In this document: positions 1 to 10,064 of the stretch, piece by piece
Numbering within the stretch: the stretch's first letter is position 1
Layout of the letters: each line of letters opens with the position of its first letter
Source of the DNA: Pseudoxanthomonas sp. Root65
GTDB lineage: Bacteria > Pseudomonadota > Gammaproteobacteria > Xanthomonadales > Xanthomonadaceae
Direction of reading: 5' to 3'
Length of the DNA stretch: 64,000 nucleotides
NCBI RefSeq assembly: GCF_001427635.1
Contig: NZ_LMHA01000001.1
Location: forward strand, 2,145,133-2,209,132
Notes under the pieces: generated by a model
Databases searched by the model: none
The model's input: the letters and a program-made list of their open reading frames with translations, nothing else
Told to the model about the DNA's origin: nothing
Translations under genes and position numbers: made by a program

Positions 1-83
1 ACCCAGCGACTTTTTCCCTTGCAGGACATTCGCTGCCCACGAGCGTCAACGACACTGGGTCCCGGCTTCCGCCGGGATGACGG
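1..83. repeat. Dispersed CTGGGTCCCGG-type repeat
   Basis: The first 12 bases carry ACCCAGCGACTT, and 55-83 carry CTGGGTCCCGG, a short loop, CCGGGATGACGG. The two ends face each other as an inverted pair. The same unit recurs at 17525-17553, 17637-17666, 21686-21714 (inverted) and in diverged form at 36694-36791 and 56838-56865. It is non-coding and lies downstream of the TonB-dependent receptor on the minus strand. The family extends beyond the window, so the left edge is unknown. Confidence 0.75.
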
Positions 84-95
84 CGTTCCTTGAAC

Positions 96-2516
96 TCAGA
101 ACGTGTAGCGCACCCGGGTGTAGTAGTACGCGCCGTTGCTGCCGATCGGCGACAGCACGTCGTAGGGCAGGTTGCCGAAATAGGAAATGTCCGCGCTCGA
201 CAGGTCCGGGTATTCATCGGTCAGGTTCAGGCCGCCCAGCGCCACGCTCCACTTCGGCGAGACGCGGTACTCGACTTCCGCATCCAGCTGCCATTCCGCG
301 CCATAGGTCTGCTCCGGCTCGAAGCCGCCGCCGAAGTTGAACACGCGCTTGGCGCTGCCATGGCGGGTGACGCGGCCCAGCAGCGACCAGGCCGTGCTGT
401 CCCAACTGGCGGTGAAGATGCCGCGCGTGCGCGGCGCGGCATCGGTCAGCGTGTTGCTCTCCTCCACGCCGAACAGCACGTAGCCCGGATCGATCGCCAG
501 CAGTTCGGCCGGCGTGGCGGCGATGTTCTTCAGCTCGGTCTTGGCATAGCTGTAGGCACCGGTCAGCAGCAGGTTGCCGTCGCCGAGTTGCTGGCGCCAG
601 TTGGCGACCAGTTCGGCGCCTTCGGTCCGGGTGTCGGCGGCGTTGATGAAGAAGTTGGCGCTCTGCACGCCCGGCACACCGAAATTGTCCAGCACGAAAT
701 CGGTCAGCGCGTCGCCGGTGATGCGTTCGGTGATCGCCACGCGGTCGTCGATGTCGATGCGGAACACGTCCAGCGACAGGTCGAAGTGCTCGCCGATGCG
801 GCTGGTGAAGCCGAGGCTGAGGTTCAGCGCCTTTTCCGGGTCCAGATCCTGCGCGCCCAGCGCGCGGGCGATCGGATTGTTGACCGACAGCAGGCGGCCC
901 TGGGTGAGCTGGCCGGAGGCATCGTAGCCGGTGGAGGTGGACTCGAAACCGATCTGGCTCAGCGACGGGGCGCGGAAGTTGTTCGATACCGAACCGCGCA
1001 GCGCGAACGCCGGTGCGAATTCGTAGCGCGCGGCCGCCTTGCCGGTCAGTTCGCCACCGAAGTCGTCGTAGTGCTCGTAGCGCGCGGCGAGGTCGGTGGT
1101 GAACTTCTCGCCCCACTGGCTGCTGAGGCTGGCGTAGAGGCTGGAGACGTCGCGGTCGAGGTCGGCGGTGTCCTGCGGCGTCAGTCCGCCACCGGCTTGC
1201 GAACCGGTGGGGCGGTCGGTGAAGGGACCGGCCGCGTAGGAGGCCGGATCGCCGGCGCCGGTCTCGAAGGTCTCGTGGCGGAATTCCACGCCGGTGGCGA
1301 AGGTGTGTGCGCCGAACACGCGGCTCAGGTCGAAGTTCGCCAGCGTCTGCGCCGACTCGTAGTCGCCGGTCTTGAAGCGCGTCGGGCTGGCCGGCCCGAG
1401 CGAGGCATTGAGCGAGTTGCGCAGGCGGTAGGTGAACTCGTTGCGGCCGTGGTTGAGGCTGGCGTCGTAATCCCACTCGCCCCACTGACCGCGCACGCCG
1501 GCCACGCCGGCCAGGTCCAGGTTCTCGCCTTCGGAAATCGGGCGATAGCCGTTCGGGTAGACCTCCTTCCAGTTCGCCACGCCGTCGGGGTAGCGGAAGT
1601 AGTTGGCGCCTTCGGTATCGCTCTGGTGGTAGGTGCCGAACGCGTAGAACTCGGCCGATTCGCCCAGCGGTACGGCGGCGTTGAGCCATGCGTTGATGTC
1701 GCGCGAACTGCCGTCGCCCAGTACGTAGTTGCGCTGGCCGGCCAGCGCGAGGTTGTCGGGTGTCTGTTCCTCGAAGAACGGAATCTGGTCGAAACCGGCG
1801 CGGTTGGTGCCCTCGCGCTGCTTGTATTCCAGGCCCACGCGGAAGAAGCCGCCGTCGCCGATCCGGTCGCCGACTTGCGCACTGAAGAACCCGGTCTGGC
1901 CGTCGGTGACGGTCTGGTCGATCGGTTCCACCTTGGTGTGGTGCGCGCCATAACTGGCCTCGAACGCACCGCCTTCCGGCGCGTCGTTGAGGATCACGTT
2001 GATGACGCCGGCCACGGCATCCGAGCCGTACTGGGCGCCGGCGCCGTCGCGCAGCACCTCGATGCGCTTGATCGCACTGACCGGGATGGCGTTGAAGTCC
2101 ACCGGCGTGTTGCCCTTGCCGATCTTGCTGTCGGTGTTGACCAGCGCGCTGCTGTGGCGGCGCTTGCCGTTGACCAGCACCAGCACCTGGTTGGGGCTCA
2201 AACCCCGCAGCTGCGCCGCGCGGATGTGGTCGGCGCCGCCGGAGTTGGACTGGCGCGGGAAGTTCAGCGACGGCAGCAGCGCCTGCAGCGCGCTGCCCAG
2301 TTCGCCGTTGAGCACGCCGGCCCGGCGGATGTCCTCGGCGGTCAGCACGTCGATGGGCGAGGTGGACTCCAGTGCGGTGCGGTCGGTGGCGCGGGTGCCG
2401 GTGACGATCACGGCATCGAGGTCGGTGGCGCCGACGGGCGCGGTCTGGGCGGTGGCGGGGAGGGCGAGTGCCAGCGCGATGGCGGCGCCGAGCGGAGCAA
2501 GGATAGGGCGGGACAT
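96..2516 (-). CDS. TonB-dependent outer-membrane receptor
   Basis: This 806-residue protein has a Sec signal peptide (residues 1-24, ending ALPATAQ), a plug domain with VIVTGTR, PIDVLTAEDI, QLRGLSPNQVLVLVNGKRR and VEVLRDGAGAQYGSDAVAG, then a long beta-barrel ending in an aromatic residue (YTRVRYTF). It should import a substrate across the outer membrane using TonB-ExbBD energy. The open frame extends 58 codons upstream, but the start at 2516 directly precedes the signal peptide and is chosen for that reason. The plug region is clearly paralogous to the receptor at 11924-14323. No transport partner lies beside it, so the substrate cannot be named. A strong palindrome lies upstream at 2559-2584. 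Confidence 0.93.
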   Translation of the reverse strand: MSRPILAPLGAAIALALALPATAQTAPVGATDLDAVIVTGTRATDRTALESTSPIDVLTAEDIRRAGVLNGELGSALQALLPSLNFPRQSNSGGADHIRAAQLRGLSPNQVLVLVNGKRRHSSALVNTDSKIGKGNTPVDFNAIPVSAIKRIEVLRDGAGAQYGSDAVAGVINVILNDAPEGGAFEASYGAHHTKVEPIDQTVTDGQTGFFSAQVGDRIGDGGFFRVGLEYKQREGTNRAGFDQIPFFEEQTPDNLALAGQRNYVLGDGSSRDINAWLNAAVPLGESAEFYAFGTYHQSDTEGANYFRYPDGVANWKEVYPNGYRPISEGENLDLAGVAGVRGQWGEWDYDASLNHGRNEFTYRLRNSLNASLGPASPTRFKTGDYESAQTLANFDLSRVFGAHTFATGVEFRHETFETGAGDPASYAAGPFTDRPTGSQAGGGLTPQDTADLDRDVSSLYASLSSQWGEKFTTDLAARYEHYDDFGGELTGKAAARYEFAPAFALRGSVSNNFRAPSLSQIGFESTSTGYDASGQLTQGRLLSVNNPIARALGAQDLDPEKALNLSLGFTSRIGEHFDLSLDVFRIDIDDRVAITERITGDALTDFVLDNFGVPGVQSANFFINAADTRTEGAELVANWRQQLGDGNLLLTGAYSYAKTELKNIAATPAELLAIDPGYVLFGVEESNTLTDAAPRTRGIFTASWDSTAWSLLGRVTRHGSAKRVFNFGGGFEPEQTYGAEWQLDAEVEYRVSPKWSVALGGLNLTDEYPDLSSADISYFGNLPYDVLSPIGSNGAYYYTRVRYTF

Positions 2517-2558
2517 GAAAAATCTCGTGGGGCGAGGGGAAAGGGGTGCGTGGAAGTC

Positions 2559-2584
2559 TATCGCTTCATTGCGATGAAGCGATA
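2559..2584 (-). promoter_or_regulatory. Candidate operator: 11-bp-arm palindrome upstream of the TonB receptor
   Basis: TATCGCTTCAT (2559-2569) and ATGAAGCGATA (2574-2584) are perfect reverse complements separated by TGCG. On the minus strand, the TACTAT box at 2584-2589 could serve as a -10, which would put the palindrome over the transcription start and 43 bp before the ATG. This is the layout of a repressor site. It also lies 120 bp upstream of the divergent lipoprotein gene. The cognate regulator is not in the window and I do not name it. Confidence 0.6.
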
Positions 2585-2704
2585 TAGTAACCGCACCGAC
2601 AGCGCCCGGGTCATGTCCGCTGCCCATCACCTTATGCCGCTGCGTCATAAGGCGGGCGCCGCGTCGTGCTCCATCCTGTCCTTCTCCCACGAGGTCGTTC
2701 CCCC

Positions 2705-3178
2705 ATGTCGCATCGTGCTGTCTCGCTGCTGGTCCTTCTCGCGCTCGCCGGGTGTGCGTCCACGCCGCCGCCGTCCCCGGCGTCCGCCACCACGGCTGCG
2801 CTGGAAGGCGATGCGTTGCGCCCGGCCAGTGCCAGCGGCTGGGTCCGCAGTGAGCTGTACTTCGGCGTAGGGGAAGAGACCGGGCCGGCCGAGCGCCCGC
2901 AGGCCGAGCCCATCACCGAAGCGACCTGGCGTGCCTTCCTCGACAAGGAAGTGACCGCGCGATTTCCCGATGGCCTGACCGTCTTCGACGCCTACGGCCA
3001 GTGGCTGTTCCGCGGCGCGACCGAGCCCAACCGGCTGAAGACCAAGGTGCTGGTGGTGCTGCACGAGGACACCCCGCAGCGCCGCGCCGACATCGAGGCC
3101 ATCCGCCTGGCGTGGAAGCAGGCCACCGGCCACCAGTCGGTGCTGTGGTCGCGGCATGCGGTGGACGTATCCTTCTGA
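2705..3178 (+). CDS. DUF3574-type lipoprotein
   Basis: A 157-residue protein whose N-terminus (MSHRAVSLLVLLALAGC) is a lipoprotein signal with the lipidated Cys at 17. The mature part has SELYFGVGEE, TWRAFLDKEVTARFPDGLTV and KVLVVLHEDT, which I recognise as the DUF3574 pattern of small secreted proteins without a known role. The start at 2705 is preferred over an in-frame start 13 codons earlier because it opens the lipobox. The gene is divergent from the TonB receptor and shares its upstream region. A long hairpin repeat follows at 3185-3273. The lipoprotein call is firm; the family call is by pattern only. Confidence 0.8.
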   Translation: MSHRAVSLLVLLALAGCASTPPPSPASATTAALEGDALRPASASGWVRSELYFGVGEETGPAERPQAEPITEATWRAFLDKEVTARFPDGLTVFDAYGQWLFRGATEPNRLKTKVLVVLHEDTPQRRADIEAIRLAWKQATGHQSVLWSRHAVDVSF

Positions 3179-3184
3179 AAGCAG

Positions 3185-3273
3185 GAGTGAGTGGGGAGGA
3201 GTGAGGAGTGAGCGGAAAGCCCGCGCGCACCTGGCTCTGCTTTTACTCACTTCTCACTCCTCCCCACTCACTC
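3185..3273. repeat. GAGTGAG long inverted repeat
   Basis: A 28-base arm at 3185-3212, rich in GAGTGAGTGGGG units, is matched by its reverse complement at 3246-3273 with one mismatch, around a 33-base loop. It fills the gap between the lipoprotein and permease genes and ends 14 bases before the permease ATG, so it would form a strong hairpin in the permease leader. A related, more diverged copy lies at 29136-29205 before ruvB. Confidence 0.85.
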
Positions 3274-3287
3274 CTCGCCCTCTCCCC

Positions 3288-4868
3288 ATGACTCCCCAGA
3301 CCACCCGCCGCACGTGGTTCGTCCCCGGCGACCTCAACGGTTTCTTCGGCCTGGTGGTGGACAACCTGTCCATCCTCGGCTTCATCGCCGCCGCGCTGAT
3401 CGGCATCTTCCAGTTCCCGGCCGAGGTGGTGTTCACCCGCATGTTCCCCGGCACCGCGCTGGGCGTGCTGGTCGGCAACCTGATCTACACGTGGATGGCG
3501 CACCGGCTGTCGGCCAAGACCGGCCGCGATGACGTCACCGCGATGCCGCTGGGCCTGGACGCGCCCACCAGCATCGGCATGGCACTGCTGGTGCTGGGCC
3601 CGGCCTTCATCGGCTTCAAGCAGGCCGGCATGGACGAACAGGCCGCGGCCACCGCCACCTGGCAGCTGGGCATGGCCGCGCTGGTGGTGATGGGCGTGCT
3701 GAAGCTGGTGCTGTCGTTCTTCGGCGATGCGGTCACGCGCGCGGTGCCGCGTGCCGGCCTGCTGGGCTCCATCGGTGGGGCAGCGCTGACATTGCTCGGT
3801 TTCCTGCCGCTGATCGAGACGCTGCGCCAGCCCATCGTCGGCTTCGTCACCTTCGGCCTGCTGCTGTATGTGCTGGTGGCCAAGGGCAAGTTGCCGGTGA
3901 AGATCCCGGGCGTGCTGCTGGCCTTCATCGTCGGCACCACGCTGTACTACGCGCTGGGACTGTCCGGTCTCGGCGCGCCGGGCTTCAAGGTGCCGGATGC
4001 CGTGCCGCTGGCGGTGACGCTGCCACTGCCCACGCTGGGCTGGCTGGATGGCCTGGCCTACACCGTGCCCTATCTGCCGCTGCTGCTGCCGTTCGGCCTG
4101 CTGATGGTGGTGGGCGGCATCAACGTCAGCGAAAGCGCGCGTGCGGCCGGCGACGATTACCGCACGCGCGACGTCTTGCTGGCCGAAGCGGTGTCCACGC
4201 TGGTGGCCGGCTTCTGCGGCGGCGTGGCGCAGACCACGCCCTACATCGGCCAGCCCGCGTACAAGCACATGGGCGCGCGCAAGGGCTACACGCTGCTGAC
4301 CGGTCTCTTCATCGGCCTCGGCGGCGTGCTCGGCTACGTGTCGGGGCTGGTGCAGTGGCTGCCGGTGGCGGTGCTGGCGCCGATCATCGTCTACGTCGGC
4401 CTGGACATCACCGTGCAGGCCTTCACCGAGACGCCGCGCAAGCATGCCATCGCGGTGGCGCTGGGCTTCCTGCCCTCGGTGGCGTACCTGCTGACGATCA
4501 AGTTCGGTAACCCGGCATGGATCGCGCCCGACCGTTTCGTGGGTCTGTACGAGGGCGTCGACGGGCACGGTCTGCCCGACCTGGCCACCATCGTGACGCT
4601 GGGCAACGGCTTCATCATCACCGCGATGATCTGGACCACCGCGCTGGTGGCGATGATCGATGGGCGTAATGGCCGTGCCGTGGTCGCGCTGTTGGTCGGC
4701 GAGGTGCTGACGCTGTTCGGCATCATCCACTCGGTGGATCCGCGCGGCGGCATCTACCTGCCGTGGGACGTGGAAGGCCTGCGCGCGACCATCCTGTGGC
4801 AGTTCGCCGGTGCGTACGCCGCCCTCGCGGTGTTGCTGGGATTGCTGTCGCTGCAGAAGAAAGCGTAG
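3288..4868 (+). CDS. Xanthine/uracil-type (NCS2/AzgA-like) permease
   Basis: A 526-residue integral membrane protein with about twelve hydrophobic segments. Conserved stretches such as TAMPLGLDAPTSIGMALL (around residues 80-97) and GFCGGVAQTTPYIGQPAYK (around 305-323) resemble the half-helix substrate loops of nucleobase permeases. It probably brings a purine, uracil or related solute across the inner membrane with cation symport; the actual substrate is unknown. The start at 3288 opens MTPQTTRRTW; further upstream the frame runs through the hairpin repeat and is not credible. It is followed by a doublet of hairpins at 4864-4930 that probably ends the transcript. Confidence 0.8.
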   Translation: MTPQTTRRTWFVPGDLNGFFGLVVDNLSILGFIAAALIGIFQFPAEVVFTRMFPGTALGVLVGNLIYTWMAHRLSAKTGRDDVTAMPLGLDAPTSIGMALLVLGPAFIGFKQAGMDEQAAATATWQLGMAALVVMGVLKLVLSFFGDAVTRAVPRAGLLGSIGGAALTLLGFLPLIETLRQPIVGFVTFGLLLYVLVAKGKLPVKIPGVLLAFIVGTTLYYALGLSGLGAPGFKVPDAVPLAVTLPLPTLGWLDGLAYTVPYLPLLLPFGLLMVVGGINVSESARAAGDDYRTRDVLLAEAVSTLVAGFCGGVAQTTPYIGQPAYKHMGARKGYTLLTGLFIGLGGVLGYVSGLVQWLPVAVLAPIIVYVGLDITVQAFTETPRKHAIAVALGFLPSVAYLLTIKFGNPAWIAPDRFVGLYEGVDGHGLPDLATIVTLGNGFIITAMIWTTALVAMIDGRNGRAVVALLVGEVLTLFGIIHSVDPRGGIYLPWDVEGLRATILWQFAGAYAALAVLLGLLSLQKKA

Positions 4869-4930
4869 GGCGGGCCTCGGCCCGCCGTTTCCGGTCCGTG
4901 CGCGGACGGTGGGCCAAGGCCCACCCTACG
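4864..4930. repeat. Double-hairpin element, probable terminator
   Basis: Two perfect stems, GGCGGGCC/GGCCCGCC at 4869-4886 and GGTGGGCC/GGCCCACC at 4908-4925, each with a two-base loop. They are enclosed by CGTAGGG (4864-4870) and CCCTACG (4924-4930). The element overlaps the permease stop codon and looks like a REP-type doublet of the kind frequent in this family. It probably stops permease transcription before clpB. Confidence 0.7.
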
Positions 4931-4951
4931 TGAATCCGGGTCTCAGCTGGT

Positions 4952-4979
4952 CTTGAAACACCGGCGCTTAACCTCATCT
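4952..4979 (+). promoter_or_regulatory. Sigma-32 heat-shock promoter of clpB
   Basis: CTTGAAA at 4952-4958 matches the heat-shock -35 consensus exactly. After 13 bases, CCTCATCT at 4972-4979 matches the CCCCATnT -10 with one difference. It lies 52 bp upstream of the clpB start, so ClpB is expected to be induced by heat through RpoH, as in other gammaproteobacteria. The site is read directly; its use is inferred. Confidence 0.85.
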
Positions 4980-5031
4980 CGGTAGCATCGGCTGGCGTTC
5001 GCCGGCCCCTACTTTTCCTGAGGTTCTCCCG

Positions 5032-7635
<2,604 letters not shown>

Positions 7636-7772
7636 CGGGCGGTAGGCGGGCGGCTGTCCTGCTTCCGTCGAGCGGTACGTGGTAGTACGTTATGGGGCGG
7701 CCTGCCACGGGGCAGGCCCGTCACCCTGCGTGCCGCGTCGAGGCGGACCTGGCGAAGGGCAAGGACGGACCG

Positions 7773-10055
7773 ATGGCTGATCATCCAGCGCAGCCGGTGC
7801 GTGGCCTGAGTGGGAGCATGCAGGTGCTCTTGCTGGGCATTGCCTGCCTGCTGCTCCAGCAGGTGACCATCCATTACCGCATCGACTTCTTCGGCTATGT
7901 CTCCGATGCCTCGCTGATCCACCTTCACACCGGCCTGCTGCTCGCCATCGCCATGCTGGTGCGCGATGCGCGCGTGGTTGCCGCGTGCTTCCTGCTTGCC
8001 TTCATCGGCTGGGCGCTCAGGCAGATCTACCTGCATGACGACGGCCGCTTCACCTGGACACTGGCGTGGGGGGGCGGCAGCTATCTGCTGTATTACGGTT
8101 GGACGCTGATGTGCGTGCGCTGGATGGGATGGCCGCGGCGCAGGGAATCGCGGCTGCAGCGCGCCGACCTGCTCCGCTTCGCCTTGATCGGGCTTTTGCT
8201 CCATCCGCTGGTGTTGGCCTTGATGGCGGTGAGCAACATGCTGCTGGCCCCGCCGGTCCAGGTGCTCAGTTCGGTCTTCCAGATGTTCTTCGCCAAGCAG
8301 TTCGGCGTGGCCGTGCTGACGCTGCCGCTGGTGATCGGCTGGCAGGAGCGTGTGAGGCTTCCGCACCTTGCGGAGCGGGCGCGGCATTGGGCATGGCCCC
8401 TCGGCCTGGCCCTGTTGGGACTGGGGCTCAGCCTGTGGGCGGGCGTCACGGTGCGGCGCGCGTTCACGCCAGGCGGCGAGGCCGCCGGCCCCGTGCTGAT
8501 GGACTACCGGTTCGTCGTGCTGGTCGTGCTTGCCTGGAGCATGCTCCGACTCGCGCCGCGCTGGGCCATGCTGTCGCTGTCGCTCACCCTGTTGCTGCTG
8601 GTCAGCATGGTGGCCGGCACGGCCGAATACGCCAACACGACGGTGGGTCTGGTCAACCTGCTGCACATCGCGGCGGAAATGAACATCGTGCTGCTGGCGA
8701 TGCTCTATCTATGGTTGAGCAATCGCGATCGCGTGGAGCTGGCAGAGCAACTCTCCGGCGAAACGCTGCGTGACCAGGTCACCGGCTTGCCCAACCTGAA
8801 GGCGCTGCGCGAACGCGTCGAGCGGCCACTGCCGCGGCGCGAGCTGGGCTACCTGCTGCTGGACCAGACCGACACGCTGGTGGCGGGCTTCGGCCTGGAT
8901 ACGCAGGCGCAGGCCATGAACGCGACGGCGCGGCGGCTGGAGGATCTGGTCGAGACCTATTACGTGGGCACCGGCCAGTTCGCGCTGCTGGCCCGGCCCG
9001 GCCGCGACGCCGATCTGTGGGAACGCGTGATGGCGCGCGTGGAGCACGCGGAAATCGATGTCGATGGCGAATCGATCCGCCTGCTGCCGTACCTGGGCGT
9101 GGCGGCCTTCAAGGGGGCGCAGGCCAGCGTGATCGATGGCGCGGTGCTGGCGGCCTCGCACCTGGCCTTCGAGGCGCGCCAGCATGGCGAGCTGCGCCCG
9201 CGCTACAGCGACATCGGCGACACCCAGTTGCGGCGCACGCACCGCCGCCAGCTGCACGACGCCACCGAAGCGCTGGCCAGTCTGCGCAACGAGCGCGTGG
9301 CCCTCTACTTCCAGCCGATCCGCGACCTCACTCCGGACATGCAGCCCGCGCCGCGGGCGATCACCGGCGAGGTGCTGTGCCGCCTGCTGGACGAGAAGGG
9401 CGAGATCATGTCGCCGGCGCGCTTCATGGCGCCGCTGGAAGCGGCCGGACGCGGCGCCGAGCTCGACCTGGCGGTCGTGCGTGCGCTGTTCCGACTGCTG
9501 CGCAAGTCGCCCGGCGCGCTGCCGCATTGCCGCGAGATCGCGATCAACCTGACCGGGCAGAGCCTGGCGTCGATGAGTTTCCAGGTGGAGTTGCGCACGC
9601 TGCTGGCGGGGTCGCCATTGCCGATGAGCGCGCTGTGTTTCGAGGTGACCGAAACCGCGGCGATCTCCAACACCGCCGCCGCCAGCCACCTGTTGGCCGA
9701 CCTGCAGGCGCTGGGCTGTCAGATCGCCATCGACGATTTCGGTACCGGGATGCAGAGCTTCGCGCGCCTGCGGGAACTGCCGGTCGACGTGATCAAGATC
9801 GACGGCTCGTTCGTGCGCAACGTCGCCCAGCTCGGCAAGGACTACGCGGTGGTGCAGGCGTCGGTGGCGGTGGCCAAGGCATTCGGCGCGATCACCGTGG
9901 CCGAGTTCGTGGAAGACGAAGACACCGAGTACTGCCTGCGCCGGCTGGGCGTGCACCGCGTGCAGGGTTACCTGTATGGCGCGCCGCGGCCGCTGGCGGA
10001 CGTGCTGGCCGAAACCGCCGCGGCCGAAGCCGCGGCGACGCGCGACATCACCTGA
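7773..10055 (+). CDS. Membrane-bound EAL-domain c-di-GMP phosphodiesterase with degenerate GGDEF
   Basis: A 760-residue protein with about eight membrane helices (residues 1-310), a linker, a GGDEF-like region (about 325-440) that has lost the GG(D/E)EF signature, and an EAL domain (about 500-755). The EAL signature reads E533-V-L, but the other metal and catalytic positions are kept: N592, E624, D654-D655 in DDFGTG, K675, E711 and Q731. It should therefore hydrolyse c-di-GMP, with the N-terminal part as an unknown membrane sensor and the GGDEF remnant perhaps binding nucleotide. The start at 7773 has AAGGA eight bases upstream and is preferred over one 27 codons earlier. No partner gene is adjacent. 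Confidence 0.88.
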   Translation: MADHPAQPVRGLSGSMQVLLLGIACLLLQQVTIHYRIDFFGYVSDASLIHLHTGLLLAIAMLVRDARVVAACFLLAFIGWALRQIYLHDDGRFTWTLAWGGGSYLLYYGWTLMCVRWMGWPRRRESRLQRADLLRFALIGLLLHPLVLALMAVSNMLLAPPVQVLSSVFQMFFAKQFGVAVLTLPLVIGWQERVRLPHLAERARHWAWPLGLALLGLGLSLWAGVTVRRAFTPGGEAAGPVLMDYRFVVLVVLAWSMLRLAPRWAMLSLSLTLLLLVSMVAGTAEYANTTVGLVNLLHIAAEMNIVLLAMLYLWLSNRDRVELAEQLSGETLRDQVTGLPNLKALRERVERPLPRRELGYLLLDQTDTLVAGFGLDTQAQAMNATARRLEDLVETYYVGTGQFALLARPGRDADLWERVMARVEHAEIDVDGESIRLLPYLGVAAFKGAQASVIDGAVLAASHLAFEARQHGELRPRYSDIGDTQLRRTHRRQLHDATEALASLRNERVALYFQPIRDLTPDMQPAPRAITGEVLCRLLDEKGEIMSPARFMAPLEAAGRGAELDLAVVRALFRLLRKSPGALPHCREIAINLTGQSLASMSFQVELRTLLAGSPLPMSALCFEVTETAAISNTAAASHLLADLQALGCQIAIDDFGTGMQSFARLRELPVDVIKIDGSFVRNVAQLGKDYAVVQASVAVAKAFGAITVAEFVEDEDTEYCLRRLGVHRVQGYLYGAPRPLADVLAETAAAEAAATRDIT

Positions 10056-10064
10056 CCCGTCGGT

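Noticed and set aside
90..2870. A 926-codon plus-strand frame across the first TonB receptor
   Set aside because: Antisense shadow with no recognisable domain. The minus-strand frame has a signal peptide, plug and barrel.
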